Part shown: in pieces, positions 6,397-12,843 of the stretch
Numbering within the stretch: the first letter of the stretch is position 1
Layout: each line of letters starts with the position of its first letter
Assembly: GCA_015064665.1 (NCBI GenBank)
Contig: SVRU01000055.1
Coordinates: forward strand, 1-18,208
Direction: 5' to 3'
Length of the DNA stretch: 18,208 bases
Source: Oscillospiraceae bacterium
GTDB lineage: Bacteria > Bacillota_A > Clostridia > Oscillospirales > CAG-272
Notes under the pieces: generated by a model
Databases searched by the model: none
Told to the model about the DNA's origin: nothing
What the model saw: only the letters and a program-made list of their open reading frames with translations
Translations under genes and position numbers: made by a program

Positions 6397-7155
6397 ATGA
6401 AAGAATTAAAAGTTGATAAATTAAACGTTAAAATATTTGAAACCCGTTGTGAGATGGGGGCGGTTGCGGCAGCTGACATAAAAAAAGCATTTGCCGAGCT
6501 TCTTGCAAAGAAGGCTGAAATTAACGTAATATTTGCAGCAGCTCCTTCACAGAACGACGTTCTTAAATCTCTTGCAGAGGATAAGGACATTGAGTGGGGA
6601 AGAATCAATGCTTATCATATGGATGAGTATATCGGACTTGATAAGGATGCTCCTCAGGGATTCGGAAACTTCCTCCGCGACCACCTTTTCGGTCTCGTGC
6701 CCTTTAAGAGTGTGAACTACATAGATTGCACTGCAAAAGATCCTGAAGCTGAAGCTAAACGCTACGCAAAAATTCTTGAAGAAAATCCTACCGACGTCGT
6801 TGTTATGGGTATCGGCGAAAACGGTCACATCGCATTTAACGATCCGCCTGTAGCAGACTTTAACGATAAGGTTCTTGTAAAAACCGTTAAGCTTGATGAA
6901 GTTTGCCGTAATCAGCAGGTAAACGACGGATGCTTTGCAAAGATCGATGACGTTCCGACTCATGCTCTTACACTTACCGTTCCGGCTTTGGTAAAAGCTC
7001 CCGTTCTCTTCTGTATAGTTCCTGCTCCTACAAAGGCATGGGCTGTTAAGGAGACTCTCACAGGATCAATTGATGAGCATTGCCCTGCAAGCATACTCAG
7101 AAAGCAGGATAACGCAATTCTTTATCTTGATAAAGATAGCTCGTCTCTCCTTTAA
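6397..7155 (+). CDS. nagB: Glucosamine-6-phosphate deaminase-like protein (NagB/6-phosphogluconolactonase superfamily)
   Basis: NagB converts glucosamine 6-phosphate to fructose 6-phosphate and ammonia. The 252-residue protein shows the fold's signatures: NAYHMDEYIGL with D76 matching the catalytic base of E. coli NagB, GIGENGHIAFNDPP (138-151) with conserved H144, and THALTLTVPALV (188-199). It is divergent: the usual TGSTP sugar-phosphate loop is AAAPSQ (47-52), and the E. coli D141/E148 positions are N142 and D149 here (Asn at the first is, as I recall, common in Gram-positive NagB). Deaminase is therefore the best call, but a different sugar-phosphate substrate is possible. The ATG at 6397 is preferred over a TTG at 6385, which lies inside the GAGGTG ribosome binding site. 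It ends at a strong terminator. Confidence 0.8.
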   Translation: MKELKVDKLNVKIFETRCEMGAVAAADIKKAFAELLAKKAEINVIFAAAPSQNDVLKSLAEDKDIEWGRINAYHMDEYIGLDKDAPQGFGNFLRDHLFGLVPFKSVNYIDCTAKDPEAEAKRYAKILEENPTDVVVMGIGENGHIAFNDPPVADFNDKVLVKTVKLDEVCRNQQVNDGCFAKIDDVPTHALTLTVPALVKAPVLFCIVPAPTKAWAVKETLTGSIDEHCPASILRKQDNAILYLDKDSSSLL

Positions 7156-7164
7156 TTCTTTAGT

Positions 7165-7202
7165 AAAGAGGCTGACTTACCTTCAAGTAAGTTAGCCTCT
7201 TT
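7165..7202. terminator. Bidirectional terminator between the nagB-like gene and the ylbJ-like gene
   Basis: A 16-bp stem (7165-7180 and 7187-7202, one G-U pair) with a six-base CTTCAA loop is followed on the plus strand by TTAT after an internal T-run. On the minus strand it follows the stop codon of the convergent gene at once and runs into TTTACTAAAG. Confidence 0.88.
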
Positions 7203-8138
7203 TTATGTTACGTTTAAGACAAAATGTGTTATGAGAGCCGATATAAGTCCACTGAAAAGCTTGGTAAAAAAATAAGGCCTCATTGATAAATCAAGGTCTG
7301 AAATAAAGCTTTTTGTCTGCATGAAAATTGAAAGTCCGGAAAAAGAAACCGAAAAAGAAATCAGAGATAATTTTAGATTTTGCTCAACAAAAATCAAGGC
7401 AGAAATCTCTTTTGCGGCATTGCTTACTTCCAAAAACGGAAGCAAGCATACATATAAAAATCTGTTTTTTATGAACTCTCGGCATATACCGCATACTGCC
7501 GAAAAAAACAGAATAAATCCACAAATACCTATTGTGTTCAGCGATGCGTTTTTTATCGATTTTGTCAGCGAAAAATTATTTTCATTATGGGGCATTATTA
7601 CGTCACCGGCTGATTTTCCAATACCAAGAATTATACCTAAAAATACCGACGACATAATAGAAAGAGCATAGAGGAGAATACCCGCTTTAATACTTTTGCA
7701 AAGGGCGGCGCCAATACCCGAAATAATAAACGCAGGACTCATGTTGCCGGATATTGCTATGAGCCGCTCGCATTCATCGCGGCTTACGTATTGTTTTCTG
7801 TATAAGTTTGCTGCCGTTTTTATTCCTATCGGGAATCCGCAAACTATGCCTAAAACGAAGGCAGAGATTGCGTTGCCGTTAATTTTGAATAATTTTTCAA
7901 ACGCCGTTTTAAATATGCTCTTTTTTTGAAAAATATCTATTTCTCCGATTATGTCGCTTATTATCATAAATGGAAAAACAGAGCCGATTATTGCCTCAAA
8001 GCATAGCGACAAACCGCTTTTTATATAATAATTGATTCTGCCCGACATTTTTACGGATAGTATAAACGTTACCGTTATCATTACCAGTCCGAAAGCAGTG
8101 CGCACACTGCTTTTTTTCTTTGATTCTGACGTCAGCAT
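7203..8138 (-). CDS. YlbJ/SpoVV-like sporulation integral membrane protein
   Basis: This is a 311-residue polytopic membrane protein with roughly eight hydrophobic segments. The family core is visible: GIVCGFPIGIKTAANLY (97-113), CERLIAIS (123-130) and NMSPAFIISGIG (132-143), matching the GYPxGAK and NxxGPxFIxG signatures of YlbJ/SpoVV and related nucleoside-recognition-type membrane proteins. In B. subtilis, SpoVV helps move dipicolinic acid across the outer forespore membrane under sigma-E control; that role here is inferred. It is shorter than B. subtilis YlbJ (about 400 residues). Two facts support a sporulation role: its similarity and the divergent yqfC-yqfD pair next door. The start is not secure: AAAGGA lies about 15 bases before the ATG, farther than usual. 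Confidence 0.8.
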   Translation of the reverse strand: MLTSESKKKSSVRTAFGLVMITVTFILSVKMSGRINYYIKSGLSLCFEAIIGSVFPFMIISDIIGEIDIFQKKSIFKTAFEKLFKINGNAISAFVLGIVCGFPIGIKTAANLYRKQYVSRDECERLIAISGNMSPAFIISGIGAALCKSIKAGILLYALSIMSSVFLGIILGIGKSAGDVIMPHNENNFSLTKSIKNASLNTIGICGFILFFSAVCGICREFIKNRFLYVCLLPFLEVSNAAKEISALIFVEQNLKLSLISFSVSFSGLSIFMQTKSFISDLDLSMRPYFFTKLFSGLISALITHFVLNVT

Positions 8139-8160
8139 TGTAATTTTAACAATCCTTTCG

Positions 8161-8168
8161 CATACATT
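8161..8168 (+). promoter_or_regulatory. Possible sigma-E -10 element for yqfC
   Basis: CATACATT fits the sigma-E -10 consensus CATAnnnT-like CATACAnT, about 39 bases before the yqfC start. The region 14 bases upstream (GTAATTT, 8140-8146) is only a weak -35 match. YqfC and YqfD are sigma-E dependent in B. subtilis, which makes the site believable but unproven. Confidence 0.35.
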
Positions 8169-8206
8169 TAACTATATTACAGTTTTATGTGAGGATTTGT
8201 TTTATA

Positions 8207-8479
8207 ATGCAAAAAAATGAGAAATACAGCAAAAACGAAGGAGCGTTTAGCCTTCAAAAAATTCAACCGGGATTTCATATAGAGGCTGACAAAATCGGCA
8301 ACGCAATTTCCGTCAGTATAATGGGGGTAATTTCTATTCTTGATTTCTCGGACGTTTGCGCTCTTCTCAAAATGCGTAAAGGCAGAATTAAAATATCTGG
8401 AACGGACCTTTCTGTTGCGGTGTATGAAAACAAAACGGTTGAGATAATCGGTAGGATCGGTACGGTGGAATTTCTATGA
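8207..8479 (+). CDS. yqfC: Sporulation protein YqfC (YabP/YqfC family)
   Basis: A 90-residue protein with the YabP/YqfC pattern: a conserved beta-rich core, ISVSIMGVISILDFSD (34-49), then LLKMRKGRIKISGTDLSVAVYENKTVEIIGRIGTVEF (53-89). The family is associated with sporulation in Firmicutes, is expressed in the mother cell under sigma-E, and has no established biochemical activity. The ATG at 8207 is preceded by GAGGAT (8191-8196) at ten bases; the upstream GTG at 8189 overlaps that site. Its last four bases are ATGA, shared with the yqfD start, so the two are translationally coupled. Confidence 0.9.
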   Translation: MQKNEKYSKNEGAFSLQKIQPGFHIEADKIGNAISVSIMGVISILDFSDVCALLKMRKGRIKISGTDLSVAVYENKTVEIIGRIGTVEFL

Positions 8480-9636
8480 TAAGGATTGATTATTTACTGT
8501 TCGGATATAAAATTTTCACGGTAAAAAAAGAAGAAGTGGTACGGTGTGCAGAGTTGTTTTTAAAAAATAATTTAAGCGTAAGCTTTCATAAAAACAGCTT
8601 TTATGCAGGTGTTAAAAAAAGCAAGTCTATTGAAAATTTGTTGAATGGCAAAATTGAATATACCAAAAGCGAACTTTATGGATTGGGCGGCTTTATATAC
8701 AGAAACAGAAAAAGATACGGCGTATTTGCAGCTATCATAATTTGCGCTGTAATTCTTCTGTTATCGTCGGATCGGGTTTGGGATATCAGAGTTGAATGTG
8801 AGGATGAAATATTGGCAAGCGAAATTGAAAACGAGCTTTCAATTTGCGGTTTTCGGGTTGGTTCAAGCTGGTCGCGGTCGGATTTCAGCCACATAGAAAA
8901 TGAGATGCTGTTAAAAAGCGAAAACGTGTCTTGGATGAACATTAATAGAAGAGGTACTGTCGCATACGTTTCTGTAATTAAAAAGGAATTACACGATGAA
9001 CCTCAAAAAAAGGAAGGGTATTCAAATATTGTTGCAACCTGTGACGCTGTCATTGAAGATATAACCGTATTGCGCGGTGTTGCGGCGGTTAAGGTTGGCG
9101 ACGTTGTAAAAAAAGGAGATTTGCTAATTTCAGGGGTTATTTCGAGTGAACTCGGTGGAGGTTTTTGCTATGCAGAGGGCATAGTGACGGGCAGAGTTTC
9201 AGGTTCAGTTGAGGTGACAGTTTCGAATTTTCGCGAAGTTAAAGAACCGAAAAAGGCACGGCTTTCTGAGTATAAAATAAGAATTTTAAATTTTTATATA
9301 AATATTTTCAAAACCGGTAGGAAAACTCGGGAAGAATGTGATATAATAGAAAAAGAGGACGGCATCAGTATTTTAGAAAAGAAACTGCCCATAGCTGTAT
9401 ACAGAAAATATGATCTTCCGTACCAAAAGGCATCGGTTTATCTCAGCAAAGATGAAATGGTGCTTGAAGCATCCGAGAAAATGGCTGATGAGCTGAACAA
9501 AAGACTTTCCAAGTCTACGCTTATCAGGATAAACACGATGGGGGATTTTTCGGATTCTGATTACAGAATGGTATCGGAATTCGTTTGCCTTGAAAAAATA
9601 GGCGCCGATATGCCTTTTGAGGTTAATTCCGAGTAA
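8476..9636 (+). CDS. yqfD: Sporulation membrane protein YqfD
   Basis: The 386-residue protein matches YqfD in size and layout: a cytoplasmic N-terminal region (1-80), a single strong membrane helix at about 82-97 (GVFAAIIICAVILLLSS), then a large outer domain with the conserved WDIRVE (102-107), a WMNINRRGTVAYVSV stretch, and a DITVLRGVAAVKVGDVVKKGDLLISG segment recalling a lipoyl/biotinyl-like hammerhead. YqfD is required for efficient sporulation in B. subtilis; its molecular role is unknown. It overlaps yqfC by four bases and is followed after 32 bases by phoH, the conserved Firmicutes arrangement. There is no terminator between yqfD and phoH. Confidence 0.92.
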   Translation: MIRIDYLLFGYKIFTVKKEEVVRCAELFLKNNLSVSFHKNSFYAGVKKSKSIENLLNGKIEYTKSELYGLGGFIYRNRKRYGVFAAIIICAVILLLSSDRVWDIRVECEDEILASEIENELSICGFRVGSSWSRSDFSHIENEMLLKSENVSWMNINRRGTVAYVSVIKKELHDEPQKKEGYSNIVATCDAVIEDITVLRGVAAVKVGDVVKKGDLLISGVISSELGGGFCYAEGIVTGRVSGSVEVTVSNFREVKEPKKARLSEYKIRILNFYINIFKTGRKTREECDIIEKEDGISILEKKLPIAVYRKYDLPYQKASVYLSKDEMVLEASEKMADELNKRLSKSTLIRINTMGDFSDSDYRMVSEFVCLEKIGADMPFEVNSE

Positions 9637-9668
9637 ACAGATCGATTTACTATAGAAAAGGATAAAAA

Positions 9669-10679
9669 ATGACAGAAAAGATTGTTATGACAAAATCCAG
9701 CGAATCTACCTCTTCGCTCTTTGGCGCGTTTGACGTCAATGCAAGGATGATAGAGTCGGCTTTCAACGTAAAAATATTTAACAGAAATAAGGAATCGGAA
9801 GACGGCGACGCCATAGTTGTAAGCGGCGAATCCGAATCATGTGAAATGGCGGCCCGTGCGCTTGAATACCTTAAGCATATGGCGGGCGAGGGAGAGTCTA
9901 TCAGCGAACAGAGCGTTGAATATGTCATAGGTCTTGTACGCGATGACCGCGACGGAGTGCTTGAGAGCTTTGGTGACGTGATATGTATAACCAACAGGGG
10001 AAAGCCAATAAAGGCAAAAACCGTCGGACAGAAAAAATACGTAAAAACTATCAAGGATAATACGGTAGTTTTAGGTCTCGGACCTGCAGGTACGGGTAAA
10101 ACCTTTCTTGCCGTAGCCATGGCGACCGAGGCGCTCAGAAACAAGTCTGTTTCGAGAATTATTCTTACGCGCCCTGCGGTAGAGGCGGGAGAGCGGTTAG
10201 GATTTTTGCCGGGCGATCTTCAGAGTAAGATTGACCCATATCTCCGACCTCTTTACGATGCGCTTTTTGAAATGCTTGGTCCTGAAAACTATCAAAGACA
10301 TATGGAGCGGGGAACTATTGAGATTGCGCCGCTTGCTTATATGCGAGGAAGAACGCTTGACGATTCGTTTATTATACTTGACGAGGCTCAAAATACAACT
10401 CCCGAACAGATGAAGATGTTTCTCACCCGTCTTGGATATAATTCAAAGGCGGTTGTTACAGGTGACCTTTCTCAGACTGACCTTCCTTTTGGAAAGAAAA
10501 GCGGTCTGTCAATAGCTTCGCGCATACTACGTGGTATTGACGGAATCGGAATATTTGAATTTTCCGAGAGGGACGTTGTGCGCCACAGCCTTGTGCGTAA
10601 AATAATTTCCGCGTATGACAAATATGAACGTGAAGCAATAGGAAAAAAATACCGTGCAGAAGAAAAAGGACAGAAATGA
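9669..10679 (+). CDS. phoH: PhoH family ATPase
   Basis: PhoH proteins are P-loop ATPases with an N-terminal KH-like region, linked by neighbourhood and some biochemistry to RNA metabolism together with YbeY. The 336-residue product shows an N-terminal KH-like segment (about 20-75), Walker A GPAGTGKT (138-145), RPAVEAGERLGFLPGD (168-183), Walker B FIILDEAQN (234-242) and the sensor region VTGDLSQTDLP (263-273). AAAAGGAT precedes the ATG. The gene overlaps ybeY by four bases (ATGA), giving a coupled phoH-ybeY pair. No convincing separate vegetative promoter was found in the 32-base gap after yqfD. Confidence 0.95.
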   Translation: MTEKIVMTKSSESTSSLFGAFDVNARMIESAFNVKIFNRNKESEDGDAIVVSGESESCEMAARALEYLKHMAGEGESISEQSVEYVIGLVRDDRDGVLESFGDVICITNRGKPIKAKTVGQKKYVKTIKDNTVVLGLGPAGTGKTFLAVAMATEALRNKSVSRIILTRPAVEAGERLGFLPGDLQSKIDPYLRPLYDALFEMLGPENYQRHMERGTIEIAPLAYMRGRTLDDSFIILDEAQNTTPEQMKMFLTRLGYNSKAVVTGDLSQTDLPFGKKSGLSIASRILRGIDGIGIFEFSERDVVRHSLVRKIISAYDKYEREAIGKKYRAEEKGQK

Positions 10680-11155
10680 TGAATAAAAGAAAGCTAATAA
10701 TCAGATTTTCCGCAACCAAGAAATTTGAAGAGGTTGACTATTACTTTAAAACCGTGATAAGACGCGCGATTTTGGCAACGCTTGAGCAAGAAAAATTTCC
10801 GTATGATGCGGAGGTATCTGTTACTCTTTGCGATAACGCCTATATCCGCCGCCTTAATAAGCAATACAGAAATAAGGATAAGCATACCGACGTATTGTCT
10901 TTTCCGATATATGATAACGGGGATTTTGATATGAGCGAATGTATTTCGGGAGCGATGCTTGGAGATATTGTGATTTCTGTCGAGCGGGCAAAGGAGCAGG
11001 CGGCGGAGATTGGAAATTCATTTCTTCGCGAGGTGGCTTTTTTGGCTATACATTCAACTCTTCATCTTCTTGGATACGATCATGAGAGAAGCCAAAAAGA
11101 CGATAATATACAGTGTGAAAAACAAAATCAAATAATAAGCGGTATAGAAATTTAA
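10676..11155 (+). CDS. ybeY: Endoribonuclease YbeY (16S rRNA maturation)
   Basis: YbeY is a zinc-dependent endoribonuclease involved in 16S rRNA 3' end maturation and ribosome quality control. The 159-residue protein carries the zinc motif H-x3-H-x5-H as HSTLHLLGYDH (H126, H130, H136), the conserved N-KQYRNKDKHTDVLSFP segment (61-77), and GDIVIS (96-101). Two adjacent ATGs (10676 and 10679) give an MMNK start; either could be used, and the first gives the four-base overlap with phoH. Era follows 19 bases later, matching the known functional link of YbeY, Era and the small ribosomal subunit. Confidence 0.95.
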   Translation: MMNKRKLIIRFSATKKFEEVDYYFKTVIRRAILATLEQEKFPYDAEVSVTLCDNAYIRRLNKQYRNKDKHTDVLSFPIYDNGDFDMSECISGAMLGDIVISVERAKEQAAEIGNSFLREVAFLAIHSTLHLLGYDHERSQKDDNIQCEKQNQIISGIEI

Positions 11156-11174
11156 AGAAGAGGAGAAGAGAATT

Positions 11175-12065
11175 TTGAAAAAAACAGGATTTATTGCAAT
11201 AGTAGGACGCCCTAACGTCGGCAAATCAACTCTTCTTAATTCCATTCTCGGAGAGAAGGTTGCGATTGTTTCAAAAAAACCTCAGACAACGCGAAACCGT
11301 ATCACCGGTATTCACACGGTTGGCGAGGAACAGTTTGTATTTCTTGACACTCCCGGAATACATAAACCGAGAACGAGGCTTGGCGATTTTATGGTGAAGA
11401 CCACCTCCGAAACTCTCGGCGGAGTTGACGGAGTCATTCTTGTAGTGGAAGCAAGAGAGGCTGTCGGTGATATAGAGGCTAAGGTTATCGAAAGAATAAA
11501 GGCTGATGAGATACCTGCCGTGCTCGTAATAAATAAAATTGATTCGGTTCAGCCTGAAAACGTCATAAAAACAATATCTGCTTATGCGGAGGTTTTTGAT
11601 TTTTCTGCCGTCGTTCCGATTTCCGCAAAGAACGGCAAGGGGGTAGATATTGTCGTTGAAGAGTGCAGAACGTTTCTTTACGAGGGTGAATGGATGTTTG
11701 ACGAGGATATCGTTACCGACCAGCCCGAGCGACAGATTGCGGCGGAAATCATACGCGAAAAGCTTTTGCGATCACTTGACGAGGAAATTCCGCACGGAAC
11801 TGCCGTGGCAATAGAGGAGTGGAAAGAGAAAAAAGGTGTCGTTTCCATCAGAGCCGAAATATATTGCGAAAAAGCATCGCATAAGGGAATTATTATAGGC
11901 AAGGGCGCGTCTATGATAAAGAAAATAGGAACCTACGCAAGAGAAGATATAGAAAAAATGCTTGATACACGAGTCTTTCTCGATCTTTACGTAAGGGTCA
12001 AGGAAAATTGGCGTGACAGTGAGTTCAATATATCCAATCTCGGATACAGAAAAGAAGATATATGA
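11175..12065 (+). CDS. era: GTPase Era (30S ribosome assembly)
   Basis: Era is an essential GTPase that binds the 3' end of 16S rRNA during small-subunit assembly. All motifs are present: G1 GRPNVGKS (11-18), G2 PQTTR (36-40), G3 DTPG (58-61), G4 NKID (120-123) and G5 SAK (150-152), followed by a C-terminal KH domain with GIIIGKGASMIKKIG. The 296-residue length is normal. Translation appears to begin at TTG: the product then starts MKKTGFIAIVGRPN exactly as Era proteins do, with AGGAG (11161-11165 area) nine or so bases upstream and no ATG or GTG available. It shares four bases (ATGA) with recO. Confidence 0.97.
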   Translation: MKKTGFIAIVGRPNVGKSTLLNSILGEKVAIVSKKPQTTRNRITGIHTVGEEQFVFLDTPGIHKPRTRLGDFMVKTTSETLGGVDGVILVVEAREAVGDIEAKVIERIKADEIPAVLVINKIDSVQPENVIKTISAYAEVFDFSAVVPISAKNGKGVDIVVEECRTFLYEGEWMFDEDIVTDQPERQIAAEIIREKLLRSLDEEIPHGTAVAIEEWKEKKGVVSIRAEIYCEKASHKGIIIGKGASMIKKIGTYAREDIEKMLDTRVFLDLYVRVKENWRDSEFNISNLGYRKEDI

Positions 12066-12841
12066 TAACGACAGAGGTAAAGGGACTTGTAATCAGAACC
12101 ACCGATATAAGAGAGGCGGACAGACTGATTACGATATTTACAGAGGAGATGGGTATTGTCAGCGCTCTTGCGAGAAGCGCCAGGTCGCTCAAAAGCCGCA
12201 AGATGTCGTCCACTTTGCAGTTTTGCTATTCTAATTTTGTTTTGTATAAACAAGGTGAATACTATCAGGTAAAAGAGGCGTCGCTTATTGAGAGCTTTTT
12301 CGGCATTAGAAATACGATAGACGGACTTGCGCTTGCAAGCTATATCGCTGAGGTTGTTGATGACGTTGCCGTTGCTGAAGCTGAGCGTGATCTGTTAAGG
12401 CTCGCCTTAAATTCACTTTATGCTATTTCCGAAAACAAATATTCCTTCGACAAGATTAAGGCGGCGTTTGAAATAAGAGTTGCTTCGATAATTGGATTTA
12501 TGCCCGACGTTCTAGCCTGTTCGCAATGTGCGGAAAAGCTCGGCAATTTTTACTTTGAAATAATGGCGGGTTCAATCAGATGCTACAACTGTCACGAAAA
12601 AGCGGAGTCAATGCACCTTGAACCCGAAAATCCGCATGAAAGTCAGGCTGTCTGCATTCTCACGGAGGGGGCAAAATTTGCGCTTGGATATTGTATTCAC
12701 TGTCCGCTTGAAAAGATTTTTTCTTTCAAGATATCTGATGAGGATATGGAGCTTTTTGCAAGGGCGACGGAGGAGTATTTACTTAATCAGCTTGAGCGTT
12801 CGTTTAAATCACTTGAATTTTATAAAGAGGTAAAAAGATAA
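12062..12841 (+). CDS. recO: DNA repair protein RecO
   Basis: RecO binds single-stranded DNA and SSB and works with RecR to load RecA at gaps. The 259-residue protein starts with the typical OB-fold beginning ITTEVKGLVIRTTDIREADRLITIFTEEMGIVSALARSARS, has a helical middle, and a zinc finger made by C153, C156, C174 and C177 (CSQC and CYNC). The ATG overlaps the era stop by four bases, and mutS2 starts two bases after the recO stop. Together with recR in the same window it supplies both partners of the RecOR mediator. Confidence 0.95.
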   Translation: MITTEVKGLVIRTTDIREADRLITIFTEEMGIVSALARSARSLKSRKMSSTLQFCYSNFVLYKQGEYYQVKEASLIESFFGIRNTIDGLALASYIAEVVDDVAVAEAERDLLRLALNSLYAISENKYSFDKIKAAFEIRVASIIGFMPDVLACSQCAEKLGNFYFEIMAGSIRCYNCHEKAESMHLEPENPHESQAVCILTEGAKFALGYCIHCPLEKIFSFKISDEDMELFARATEEYLLNQLERSFKSLEFYKEVKR

Positions 12842-12843
12842 AA

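Noticed and set aside
9637..9668. A vegetative promoter for phoH in the gap after yqfD (TACTAT at 9648-9653)
   Set aside because: No acceptable -35 element lies 16-18 bases upstream, so the case is too weak to list.
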